A DNA stretch of 64,000 bases from Protula sp. h YS-2021 (lineage: Eukaryota; Annelida; Polychaeta; Sabellida; Serpulidae): the NCBI GenBank assembly GCA_949752745.1, contig OX457032.1:13093543-13157542 (forward strand), written 5' to 3'. Both the position numbers and the translations under genes were made by a program. Positions 37,301 through 44,895 of the stretch are shown here, one piece after another (position 1 is the first letter of the stretch; every line of letters starts with the position of its first letter). The notes beneath the pieces are model-generated. The model was not told where the DNA came from. It made no database searches and worked only from the letters and a program-made list of their open reading frames with translations.

Positions 37301-39925
37301 GTTTCACCAGTTACGAAAGTGTTGACCCAAAAGTACAGCAGTTACTTTCTGGTTTATGGTACTTCGTGTTGACACAGAATAAATTAATATCTGCAAAAAA
37401 GCGTTGGGGGGGGGGGGGGGAGGAGGGAGGGTGGGTGGGTGGTGCGGGGCTCGCGGAGGGGGGAGGGGGGACTGGTAGATTACACAGTGTATCTTGCATA
37501 AATGAACAGCATCGACTCGTTGAGTGGATGCTGTAGAAATTCGAGATGTATGAATGAAAACATCATGGAGTATCTGCTTCACTCATCGTGTGCCTTTTTA
37601 AGTCGGAGAGAAAATCCAGGGTCGTGCTTAGCTTGTTTTTGCTCGCCGTATCATAGGCATTCACGACAACTTCCGTGTTGCCGAACGTCATACTGACGAT
37701 GACCTTTCTACTGCAGCCGCCATCTTGGCTCAGAGATCGCATTAATTTCGGCGTGTCGATGCGAAGCCTCCCATGGTTGATGACGTCAGGGTGGTCGACA
37801 TATTCGACAGGGCGAAGTGGTTTGCGCCCAATACTGAGCACGGAGATCTCGAAAAGAGTCTGATTGAGGCGCAAGCCGTAGGACTGTTTGTGCTGTGATC
37901 CGTGCTCAATCTCCTGGCCTATTTCTACGAGTGGTACGAATACGTCATTGCACCTGATCTTGCCGTCATCGTCGACGAACCTCTTGTGTTCCTCGTGGAT
38001 ATTTGGATCGAAGTTGACACTGCAGCTGAAGCCATAAGTCCGCCTGGCGATTCGGCTCAAGACTTGGTCCTGCTGATGGCCGAAGCTAACAGCACCTTTG
38101 ATAATTGCCAGCTGGGCTTCATTTGGTACCAGGACTTCGCATCCCGTGCCATGGAGTTCCTCCTCGATGGCTTTCTGTAGAAAAACACACTCCGAAAATC
38201 CACCAACCATGAAAATGTAACTTAGCTGTTCAACTGAGCGAAAAACGTTTTTAACACCCAGTACTATGTCCCTGACAGTATCGTGAAAAAGNNNNNNNNN
38301 NNNNNNNNNNNNNNNNNNNNNNNNNNNNNNNNNNNNNNNNNNNNNNNNNNNNNNNNNNNNNNNNNNNNNNNNNNNNNNNNNNNNNNNNNNNNNNNNNNNN
38401 NNNNNNNNNNNNNNNNNNNNNNNNNNNNNNNNNNNNNNNNNNNNNNNNNNNNNNNNNNNNNNNNNNNNNNNNNNNNNNNNNNNNNNNNNNNAAGCGGTGG
38501 GATAGTTATGTGTGTGAATCACGTGGGTTGTTCAGAGGAACTGTTGATTGCAATTATTAAATAAATTTCAATCGAATCTTGAAGATTAAAATAGTCTAAA
38601 AGTTTAAAAATGAGATGCTTAGGGGAAAATGGAGGCCCGCTGAATGCGACTCGAGCGGATTATACTTTTATGTGTAAAAAGTCTAGGTTTATCCACATAT
38701 TTTTAATTTATGGCAAAATCGCATGTTTATAAGTTAAAAATTTCTCTTATTCGGATGAATACAACAGCTGTGATGTCGTCAGGGTGAGACTTTCATATTT
38801 GAAAGGACAACTGAATATTTATTGCAGTTTGTGCAGTCTGTCGTAATACAGCCTGCCTTAGATCCCTGAAGGTTCGTGTGGTTCGTTGTAACCCTAGCTG
38901 TAAGACTCAGCATTTGATAAAAAGGAAATCTACATGAACCGCAGATCCGTTTGCGATATCACGATATTATACTCTGTTCGTTCATTTGATAACATTTCAT
39001 GCCAAGAGAAAAAAAGTTCAATTTTTATCCGAAAAAAATTTGTTAAAAGCAAACGTATTTAAATTTTAAATGTGACCCTATAAGTTTTGAAGTTCAAATG
39101 TACCAATAAAAGTTAATTAAAAACTACTTTGGTTTAAACTTGCGACGTTGATTAGAAAAATATGTGCTCATATTTTTATTTTGTATTACTTCATTGAGAT
39201 TAATATTTGTAAATTATTGATATTTAAATCATATTACTATGTAAACCATGTACATGAAAAGTATCTGTGATAGATTTCTGTGATGTTTTTTTATTACTTT
39301 TGTCGTTGATTCTATCTATACAGATAGAATTAGAAATGCAACTACTGTCAAAGGTATCTTAGGATTAACAAGGGCTTCCTTCTACAGTGTGGCTAGTAAG
39401 GGCTGTTCCGAACTATTTCCCATTCTATCCTATAAACAAGAACCGCTGTGTTACTCACCCCCAAAACGCAACAGCCCGACATTCCATTTTCTTCATTCCA
39501 ATATTCCTTTTTTTTCTTGGGAGTAGGGGAAGGGGCGACTGTTCTATTTTTAGACAGCCGTGCCCCAGACGAACTGCCTGTGGTTTGGTTTAGTTTTTGC
39601 CACTGAGTATTAAAGAGCTGAGAAAACCTATGATATTGATTTTAAATGTCAAAATATTATGGCTTGCTGGTTTGTGAGCCACATCAGGCAAAGGTTTTGA
39701 ACAATTTTCTTAATAGAGGTGCAAACAATCGTATTACTGTGAAGAAAATGTTACTGAATGTTTTCTGTTAAACCTTACTCAATAAACACTTGAATGTGAT
39801 TATCTTGATGTTTGTTTTTCTCTCCAGCTAGAGGATGGGTCCCTCTGTCCATTGCCGACTGTTACTCCCACCCTGATAACGCCGTATCTATCACAGTGGG
39901 TGGGTGGACTGATTTTTATTTTTGA
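12037..39925 (+). CDS. Tandem calponin-homology domain and ankyrin repeat protein, 28 coding exons
   Basis: Coding exons: 12037-12139, 12427-12496, 12903-12966, 13192-13255, 13633-13734, 14048-14155, 14935-14946, 15651-15707, 16481-16618, 18216-18248, 18461-18555, 20917-20998, 21229-21318, 22602-22728, 23138-23217, 23724-23828, 25394-25523, 25836-25912, 26300-26395, 27533-27679, 27860-27970, 28821-28939, 29948-30101, 35366-35524, 35855-36027, 36343-36423, 36705-36782 and 39832-39895, or to a stop at 39923-39925. Phases agree everywhere except at exon 4, which has one extra base. The protein is about 906-915 aa. Residues 6-130 form a CH-like domain (YTAWVNLRL, MTGRTIKRL, RIDWVLDELKKA). Residues 220-335 form a second (RVLCALVNSFVP, NDRWTINLVL, SYFCVFFMVAYKY). 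Ankyrin repeats span about 545-905 (APLHIACKLGFY, STALHTSAYFG, GATALHRA, NTTLHVKCYGE). CH domains bind actin or microtubule partners and ankyrin repeats bind proteins, so a cytoskeletal adaptor is likely. I know no name for this architecture. Confidence 0.8.
12580..12902. other. Intron 2 remainder, poly-A run, nothing else
   Basis: The intron between exons 2 and 3 carries an A-run near 12572-12594 and no recognisable element. The plus frame spanning 12490-12738 is intronic. Confidence 0.4.
14935..14946 (+). other. 12-nt microexon (Asp-Ser-Asp-Ser)
   Basis: The sequence GATTCAGACAGT is bounded by a good acceptor (ATATACACAG) and a consensus donor (GTAAGT). It is phase 0 on both sides, so it can be skipped or included without shifting the frame. 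It adds four acidic/Ser residues in the linker between the two CH domains. Confidence 0.6.
16625..18215. other. Intron 9, no recognisable element
   Basis: An AT-rich intron of about 1.6 kb. It holds a TTA/ATT microsatellite at about 17408-17452 and a short frame at 17234-17497 with no motif. Nothing else was seen. Confidence 0.4.
18895..20783 (+). repeat. 20-bp minisatellite, about 94 copies, in intron 11
   Basis: The unit is close to CTGGTTGTACGGTCTATTGG, repeated with exact 20-bp spacing over about 1.9 kb; one 3-bp deletion near 20549 shifts the register. Because 20 is not divisible by 3 and the unit lacks stops in all forward frames, long false frames (up to 438 codons) appear in all three. 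Blocks recur at higher order: variant units at 19081-19220 return 280 bp later, and those at about 19925-20040 return 300 bp later. It lies between exons 11 and 12 and is not derived from exon sequence. Confidence 0.95.
21535..21945 (+). repeat. Minisatellite in intron 13 (GTGTTGTAATGTTGGTTA type)
   Basis: Units of about 19-24 bp based on GTGTTGTAATGTTGGTTAGT repeat about 19 times. Some variants (GTAATGTAGATTATTAGG) recur every 110-120 bp, giving higher-order structure. It does not resemble the preceding exon end. Confidence 0.85.
22074..22527. mobile_element. Foldback MITE with 58-bp inverted ends, intron 13
   Basis: The ends 22074-22131 and 22470-22527 are near-perfect inverted repeats starting GTTACAGGGAATCTGTG. 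Each end contains the perfect 20-bp palindrome AGGGATTTCATGAAATCCCT, so each arm can also form its own cruciform. The element is flanked on both sides by (TA)n, which suggests insertion into AT microsatellites or TA-rich target duplication. It has no coding capacity. Related ends are seen at 5967-5981 and 10812-10827. Confidence 0.8.
22720..22920 (+). repeat. Donor-containing minisatellite after exon 14 (about 16-bp unit)
   Basis: Exon 14 ends CAAACTTG and its intron opens GTAGGGTTACAG. The unit TTTGGTAGGGTTACAG then repeats about 10-11 times with variants, so each copy carries a TTG/GTAGGG exon-intron junction. The embedded TAGGGTTA resembles a telomere motif by coincidence only. Confidence 0.75.
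23385..23700 (+). repeat. GCTGG/TTGCTGGCG-rich imperfect repeat upstream of exon 16
   Basis: Triplet-like GCT/GGC/GTT text repeats irregularly. A block of about 95-125 bp containing GGTTGCCAGCAGCGCTT occurs twice (about 23520-23590 and 23625-23685). It gives long Ala/Val frames on the plus strand and Thr/Pro/Ala frames on the minus strand, which are artefacts. Confidence 0.6.
23800..25140 (+). repeat. Donor-containing minisatellite after exon 16 (about 72-78-bp unit, about 17-18 copies)
   Basis: Exon 16 ends in codons for VLALVINL followed by GTGAGTCTACTC. This junction, preceded by AAACCCATGAAAAAGTGCTC and followed by a C-rich tract, repeats about 17-18 times with minor changes. Each unit therefore holds the last 8 codons of the exon and a complete 5' splice site. 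A typical 72-bp unit is open for 24 codons. Skipping the first donor in favour of the second would add about 24 residues in frame; reading a further unit reaches a stop. Confidence 0.9.
25486..25675 (+). repeat. Two-copy direct duplication of exon 17 end plus donor
   Basis: The last 34 or so bases of exon 17 (25490-25523) recur unchanged at about 25582-25615, followed by GTAGGTG in place of GTAAGTG and a similar A-rich, CACACATTGC-ending intron segment. The period is about 92 bp. This is the minimal form of the exon-end/donor arrays. Confidence 0.85.
26375..27300 (+). repeat. Donor-containing minisatellite after exon 19 (38-bp unit, about 23 copies)
   Basis: Exon 19 ends ACCATTGACACCTGGTCCAAA and the intron starts GTCAGTATTCATGCAGT. 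The array repeats exactly this junction every 38 bp or so: TTGACACGTGGTCCAAA, GTCAGTATTCATGCAGTA. Copies degrade towards 27300. About 20 bases of coding sequence and the full donor are carried in each unit. Confidence 0.9.
28940..29440 (+). repeat. Donor-containing repeats after exon 22, with poly-G spacers
   Basis: The exon 22 end (CGAAGCAG) with its donor (GTTCGATATCTGCCC) recurs as GCAGCAG-GTTCAGTATCTGCCC at about 29101, 29217, 29265, 29334 and 29400, separated by CACCACGGGGTGCAGG and long G runs. The first copy is a much longer duplication of the exon (see the alternative exon entry). Confidence 0.8.
29021..29106 (+). CDS. Candidate mutually exclusive copy of exon 22
   Basis: These 86 bases align without gaps to the last 86 bases of exon 22. 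Ten positions differ; six are synonymous third-position changes and four are conservative (Leu to Val, Val to Ile, Thr to Ala, Asn to Ser). There are no stops. An acceptor-like AG precedes it (GGCGCTTAG) and it ends at the same donor position (GCAG, GTTCAG). It enters in phase 0 and leaves in phase 2, as exon 22 does, so it can replace exon 22 but cannot be added after it without a frame-shift. It lacks the first 11 codons of exon 22. The bias to silent change suggests it has been under selection as protein. Confidence 0.55.
30090..31105 (+). repeat. Donor-containing minisatellite after exon 23 (about 52-bp unit, about 19 copies)
   Basis: Exon 23 ends ACGATGCAG and the intron opens GTAAAATATACGG. 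The array unit is GATGCATAGGCAG-GTAAAATATATGGCCC followed by CCGGGATAGGTGGGCACGTCACT, so each copy keeps GCAG/GTAAAATATA. A TAG inside each unit (GCATAGGCAG) would stop any read-through, unlike the exon 16 array. Minus-strand frames here are artefacts. Confidence 0.9.
31633..33052. mobile_element. hAT-like MITE (1.4 kb) in intron 23
   Basis: The terminal inverted regions 31633-31735 and about 32930-33052 contain repeated TCGGCAC motifs (for example TTTGGTCAAATCGGCAC and its inverse). They are flanked by a perfect 8-bp direct repeat ATTCTCCT at 31625-31632 and 33053-33060. An 8-bp target duplication is the signature of hAT-type transposition. The interior has no transposase frame; it includes a second cluster of CTCGCCG motifs at about 31860-31940. 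Confidence 0.8.
33061..34085. other. Intron 23 interior, nothing recognised
   Basis: An AT-rich stretch with no splice-bounded coding segment, tRNA or clear repeat. The plus frame at 33479-33706 has no recognisable motif. Confidence 0.4.
34097..34412 (+). repeat. (GA)n-rich purine tract of about 315 bp
   Basis: An almost pure A/G tract of GA dinucleotides with GGGA and GGGGGG interruptions. Arg/Glu frames across it are artefacts. Such mirror-like purine tracts can form triplex DNA. Confidence 0.95.
34735..35300. repeat. Probable interspersed repeat in intron 23
   Basis: Phrases such as TTGACCTTGTCC, GAGGTCAAGGACAAA and TTTGACCTTGACC, then a second block with AAACCATTTTGAGAC / AAACCATTCAAACGG, resemble dispersed repeats common in mollusc-type genomes. 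Ends could not be defined. Confidence 0.35.
36410..36565 (+). repeat. Donor-containing minisatellite after exon 26 (31-bp unit, 5 copies)
   Basis: The exon end GAGCAGCTCAAACT and its donor GTGAGTATCAATACT begin at 36410 and recur at 36441, 36472, 36503 and 36534, a 31-bp period. The first copy is the real exon-intron junction. Confidence 0.9.
36790..37560. other. Intron 27, left part
   Basis: Contains a G-rich run at 37407-37470, close to the stop codon of the antisense HSPA12-like gene, so part may be that gene's 3' UTR. No other feature was seen. Confidence 0.4.
37563..38291 (-). CDS. HSPA12-like (HSP70 family) chaperone, C-terminal part
   Basis: A minus-strand frame of about 242 codons ends with a stop at 37563 and begins inside the assembly gap. 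It opens in the end of the ATPase fold (VRDIVLGVKNVFRS, then MVGGFSECVFLQKAI, the GGFSES-type nucleotide-binding loop, and EAQLAIIKGAVSFG). It continues through the HSPA12-type tail (RRTYGFSCSVNF, CNDVFVPLVEIGQ, then beta-rich segments to SDLKRHTMSEADTP). It has no canonical substrate-binding domain or EEVD end, as expected for HSPA12. No intron interrupts the visible part. It lies antisense inside intron 27 of the CH-ankyrin gene. HSPA12 genes are multiplied in several molluscs, so this may be one of many. The N-terminus is unknown. Confidence 0.8.
   Translation of the reverse strand, partial: LFHDTVRDIVLGVKNVFRSVEQLSYIFMVGGFSECVFLQKAIEEELHGTGCEVLVPNEAQLAIIKGAVSFGHQQDQVLSRIARRTYGFSCSVNFDPNIHEEHKRFVDDDGKIRCNDVFVPLVEIGQEIEHGSQHKQSYGLRLNQTLFEISVLSIGRKPLRPVEYVDHPDVINHGRLRIDTPKLMRSLSQDGGCSRKVIVSMTFGNTEVVVNAYDTASKNKLSTTLDFLSDLKRHTMSEADTP
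38292..38491. other. Assembly gap, 200 N
   Basis: Exactly 200 unknown bases, a common placeholder length, so true size is uncertain. It interrupts the HSPA12-like gene; the missing ATPase N-terminal half (roughly 300 or more residues) cannot fit in 200 bp unless the gap is larger or the rest lies elsewhere. Confidence 0.95.
38492..39831. other. Intron 27, right part, no gene seen
   Basis: AT-rich sequence with no recognisable HSP70 coding sequence on the minus strand, so the first half of the HSPA12-like gene is not here. The short plus frame at 39387-39593 has no motif. Confidence 0.4.
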
Positions 39926-40408
39926 GCTTGAAACAATGGTCGCCATATTAGATTTTCAAGTTGAAACTAATCTCTACAATGATTTTTTTTATACACAAAC
40001 CCCGCTTAAAACGTAAACCAAAAATGTTTTAGTGAATTTAGTCTCATTTTCAAACCAAGAAGGTGCTTGACGGGTTGACGCTCGAGTTGCACCCGAATCC
40101 GATCCTACCCGAATTGGTCTGGTTGTGCAGTTTTTTGTTTTTTTTTTTTTTTTTTTGCTTTTTTTTTATTTTTGCTTTACTTTTATGTACTTCACGTTCG
40201 GTATAATAATTTAAGTACGACCTGACCACTAATGGCTACGAACTTTCACCTGAAATTTGGGTACGGCCTGGTCAATTTAGGTACGATCCGCCTCGGGTAC
40301 GACTTGTTCAGTTACCGCTGGATGCAGTAATAGTGCCTTGAGGCTTTGTAAAAGCAGAAATACAGGAAAGCAATCTCTTTGCATTATACGCTTGACCGAT
40401 CCTGAGAT

Positions 40409-40451
<43 letters not shown>
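40409..40451 (+). repeat. Poly-G run of about 40 bases
   Basis: An almost uninterrupted G tract, long enough to form G-quadruplexes and to be unreliable in length in the assembly. Gly and Pro frames across it are artefacts. Confidence 0.95.
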
Positions 40452-40590
40452 GTCCGTACGTGCCCATATCCTAAAGCCAAAAATAACATTCTTAACATAC
40501 AGAATGGCGTATTAATTTTATTAAATGCCTCATTTCAACACTACTTTTGTCTTAATTTGTTCAGTTTATAAAAGCTATTTACTCTCTCTG

Positions 40591-40905
40591 TACGCTCAGT
40601 TGGGGCGACGTGGTATGAAATACGCAACTGGTTACTGGTAGTGGGCTTTGATTTGGCCCTGTAGTTACTCTTGCGTACGCTTAGTTGGGGCGACGCGGTA
40701 TGTGATACGCTATTGGTGGTGGGTTTTCATTTGGCTCTGTATTGCTCATGCGTACGCTTAGTTGGGACGACAGGGTATGAGATACGCTACTGGTGATCGG
40801 TTTTCATTTGACCGTTATTGCTCGTGTGTACGCTTAGTTGGGGCGACGCGGTATGAGATACGCTCCTGGTGGTGGGTTTTCAGTTGGCTCTGGTATTGTT
40901 AGTGC
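40591..40905 (+). repeat. Tandem repeat, about 76-85-bp unit, 4 copies
   Basis: Units start TACGCTTAGTTGGGGCGACG at about 40591, 40676, 40753 and 40829, each followed by GGTATGAGATACGC and GGTGGGTTTTCATTTGGC. The origin is unknown. Confidence 0.8.
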
Positions 40906-42320
40906 ATTGCAGAAATAACTAGTTAATAAATCTAAAAAACTTGTTTTGTAGTGACTGACCCAGTCTGCTGCGGTTGTGTTCAAGGTGAAACAGCGACTGA
41001 GGTCTGAATGATATACTAAAAAGGAGACTGGGTGCAATGCGCGTTTGAAGATACTGCCCCCTTCGTTTTTTTTTTTCTGGCATGTCTTCACGTACAGCCC
41101 GCTAGGCATATAACAAAATACAGCTCATCCTCAAAACAAGGTCTATGAAAATACAACCCAAACTGTTAAAATACAATTTATTTAAACATATTTACAAAAC
41201 TGTACAGTTCAGCTGCAACATATTAACGACCTGTTATTGCCTGTTACCAAGGAAACTCTTTGTCAGCAGGCCGCATTTATGTTCAAGGCTCAAGATCATA
41301 AAACAAGTTTTTAGCTGAAATTTTTTGATAAAATTAAAAAAACGAGATACCAATACTTATCTAAATAAATGTTACTCTTTTTGTTGTTGAACTGACTTCA
41401 GATATTATTAACTCGTCATGTAACAGCGCCTAATTTGTTAACGGCGCATGCATTGTTTAATTCTACATTTAACAACATATCTAGTCAAACCAAATATTTG
41501 TTTGGTAAGAATCCCAAACCGAGACCTACGAAGTTTCAAATTTTTGTTGGCATATAAGGGTTTCCGAATTTCAAAAGACGTAAGCTTAGTACAATAAAGT
41601 ACAATGAACAGAAGAATAAGAATGTTTTCTCAGACAATTTTTCCAATCTTCATTCTTAGATTTTAAGGCGAAGGCTAAAGAGATGAAACTGAGAAGCGAA
41701 ACCAGAATAGTAGTCCCTGGACGCAACTAAAACAAACCCACCTTTCCACCAACAAAACCACCCCAACACACGCCATGCCTTGAACATCTCGCAGACAGGA
41801 CAACATTCACTGAGTTGTCCAATAAATGAAGAGACAGAATACACTTGGATAATGCACAGGCACCACATGCCAAGTAAGACCGGAGAACATAAACCCTGCA
41901 AGAAGCGCAGAAAATGAAAGGACAAGACTAAAGACACACTAATACAGCCAAAAAAAAAAACAAAAAAAAACCGGCCAAGAAGGTCCATGAGTCTCAGCCT
42001 TCCCTGGGCATCACTAGCTAACTCAAACTATATGCTTCAGTAAAAACAAATATGAAGAAATCTTCAATCTGGTAACTAAGCAACTTAAAAGAGCTGTCGA
42101 CACCACAGCTAGAACAGCCAGTTGACCTTCTAGGAATTCCTGTTCCCACTCCCCTCAAACCTGTTTACTTCAGCAAGGTTCTCTACGAGTTGTACAACAC
42201 CAAATGATTTGACACTTTCGTTCCCACCACGCTCAGCAACGCCACAGAGAACACCCCCCCCCCCCCACCCCAACAAAATCACCCCAGAGCTTCATAATGC
42301 ATTAAGGCTGAAATGTCGAC
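40906..42320. other. Intergenic spacer, nothing recognised
   Basis: No gene, RNA or transposon could be supported. The minus frame at 41656-41988 (110 codons, Phe/Val/Leu-rich) has no family motif and no other support. Confidence 0.35.
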
Positions 42321-42324
42321 CCAT

Positions 42325-42535
42325 TTTGGCAACTCCACAAGCCTCAGATTACCAATTCCCACCTTCCTGTGTAACCCCACATGCATGACATTACCAATTT
42401 CCACATTCCTGTGTAACCCCACATGCTTGAAATTACCAATTTCCACCTTCCCATTGACTCCACATACATCTGATTACCAATTCCCACACCTTTCTGCGTG
42501 ACTCCACATGCCTCAGCGTACCAATTCCTGACAAC
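42325..42535 (+). repeat. Tandem repeat, about 42-bp unit, about 5 copies
   Basis: The phrase CCACATGC...GATTACCAATTCCCACCTTCC repeats with substitutions at about 42-bp spacing. It is non-coding. Confidence 0.7.
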
Positions 42536-42539
42536 TGTT

Positions 42540-44895
42540 CTGATTCACCACGCTCCAGCTTTCTAATACGACCCACTTAAGATGCACGGCTTCTGATTGG
42601 CCATCCTTGATTAAAATAAGTTAAGTTAAATAACTTAAACAGCCTTACTTATAGATATCCCCGATTATATTAATTTAATCCCACATTTAAAAGAAAAATA
42701 CCTCGCAACAAAAGTAGAAAACTAAAGCACTATCAATTCAGTTTTTTTCGTGCCAAGTTCGCGTGCTAAAACGCTATTTTTCCACAGCTAAATACCCATA
42801 AACACAACTTTGTGCAACACTAATAAAAAAACAATATCACACACGGAATTACTTATGCTTTCAGTCTTGTTGGAAATTTCTAGTTCTAGTTGATTGGCTG
42901 ATTGTCATGTCGAACATTTTTTGGGCGGACATGAACTCCCGCAAACCAACAAGAATTATTATACATATGCCATCCCTTCAAATTAATGCTATTTTTGAAT
43001 ACAGAAAAGTAGAAAAAGAAATAGAAACAATGACACATATTACCTCTTAACTAACAGTAAATAGCTATCGACGTGCACCTTTTCGTTTTCTCGCGGAACA
43101 GCGCCCGCCAATTACAGTTCTTGTTGCTATTGACACTGTCTTTTTTTGATAACTGACACTGGCACGTGAAGAGTTCGATAGTTCGTTCCTGTCTTCTGTG
43201 TCCCAGCATGTGTTAGCGTCCAATCTGGAACTATTACAATGTGCAGGGGTGTATCAGGGCGGGGGGGGGGGGGGGGGGCGGGGGAGGGGGGAATGTCTTA
43301 CCTTGCTGTCTGCTGCGCACGAAACCATCCGCGGGGGTTCAAAGCGGCATGACTTACAAGGCTGTCAACCAAACACAGTAGAATCCCGTATAACTGGATA
43401 ATACAACATACAGCGTGTTACCACATAAATACCTGGAATCCATATAAGCCTTGCCATGTTGAAAACTATCGGTTAGAACGACACTTTGGATATTTTATCG
43501 GTCCCAGCCATGTCTACTCTACTCCCCAAAAGGCAAAATGAAACCAAACCTCAAACAACTGCAATCGTGGAAAATTCAAAATTTATTCCGGCCATTTCAT
43601 TGGATACTTACATCACGTTTTTATCTGCACTCTGCAGTGACGCCGATACGATATACATACTTTTTGAACCTGTTCCTTGTTCTTCAGATGTTGCTTGCGC
43701 TAAACGCGAGGTGCAAGAATAAAAAATGGGTAAAAACTTTTTGAAAACTCGGCAGCGTCTTTACGTTGGGTCACACACCGTGACGTCATAATATGTAGTA
43801 GGTGTTTTAGAATGAAAAATGCACGAAGACTTGCCCCCAAACGACATTTACCTTCCTTGACTCTCCTCGCCTCGCAAACTTCGTGATCTGTTAAACGAAT
43901 TGTATGTATAAGAGCCAAGAAATGCACAGCTTTCTCATCGTTTTTTTAACGTTTGGCTAGCTCACCTTTCAAGTGTAGTAGCCGAAGATATTAATTTCCA
44001 GTGCGCCAGACACTCCCCCCCCCCCCTACTCACCAGGATTTGTTACGGCATCGATGCCAATTCCATCTTGATTTTATCACATTTTTCTGTCATTCCAAAT
44101 GTGATCAATACTTGCGACTTCAAAATCAATACTAGATATTACCTAATACGAAACTGCCATGCTGAATCCCACCTTCCTTTATGATACACGAAAAAAAAAA
44201 ATAGTAAAAATGAAGCAAATCACCTTAGTCCAGGCCTGACCACGGGATCCTATGCTGAACGAGAGCCTGAAATATACAAGCAAAGAAGAAAAGGAACGGC
44301 ACTCTCTCTGTATCCATCACCCCTGGTCAGGAAGCCGAGCGTTCAACGTTCTTGACGGGTCTTCATTTTATTGGTGGAAATCTCCGGGTGGCGCCATCTA
44401 CTCGAAAGCTTTTGTGCGACTGCAAACAATGGGGTCTCTCACTGCTAAATTCGGCCTTGAGACTTACGAGTTTACCGTACAAGTTGAGTAATTTAGATGC
44501 TGCTCTTTGAGAATGATCTTTCAATAAACTGTTCACGTTTTCGCACAGAAAGACCCCGATTTTCAATCTCTCTTCGCCACCAGTTTTTTTAACGCATAAA
44601 TCAGTGCAGATAACGTCACGAGCAACTAACCTTGATCACATATGCTATTTGAGGGTCTTTTTTCACATTCGAGTCTTTCTTACGAGACTGTACACGGGTT
44701 GCTTTTTCAACACAATATTACAGTTGATGTTTCTGTTTCCTCAGTTTTGAAGGCGTCACACCTGTGCGTATGTTAATTAAAACTTGCCATTGCGGCTTGG
44801 GCTGTAGGAAAAACCGAATGCGTAATAGAACCTGCACGACTTGTGCAGAAAAAATTCAAAATCAGGAAGAGAGTCATCCGAAGCTGTCAATTACT
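42540..44895. other. Spacer beyond the API5 3' end
   Basis: Contains a G-rich run at 43260-43291, a C run near 44017 and the probable API5 3' UTR next to 44896. A plus frame at 44252-44491 (79 aa) looks unremarkable and has no support. No other gene was seen. Confidence 0.35.

Noticed and set aside
44252..44491. 79-codon plus-strand frame near the API5 3' end
   Set aside because: No recognisable motif and no flanking gene structure.
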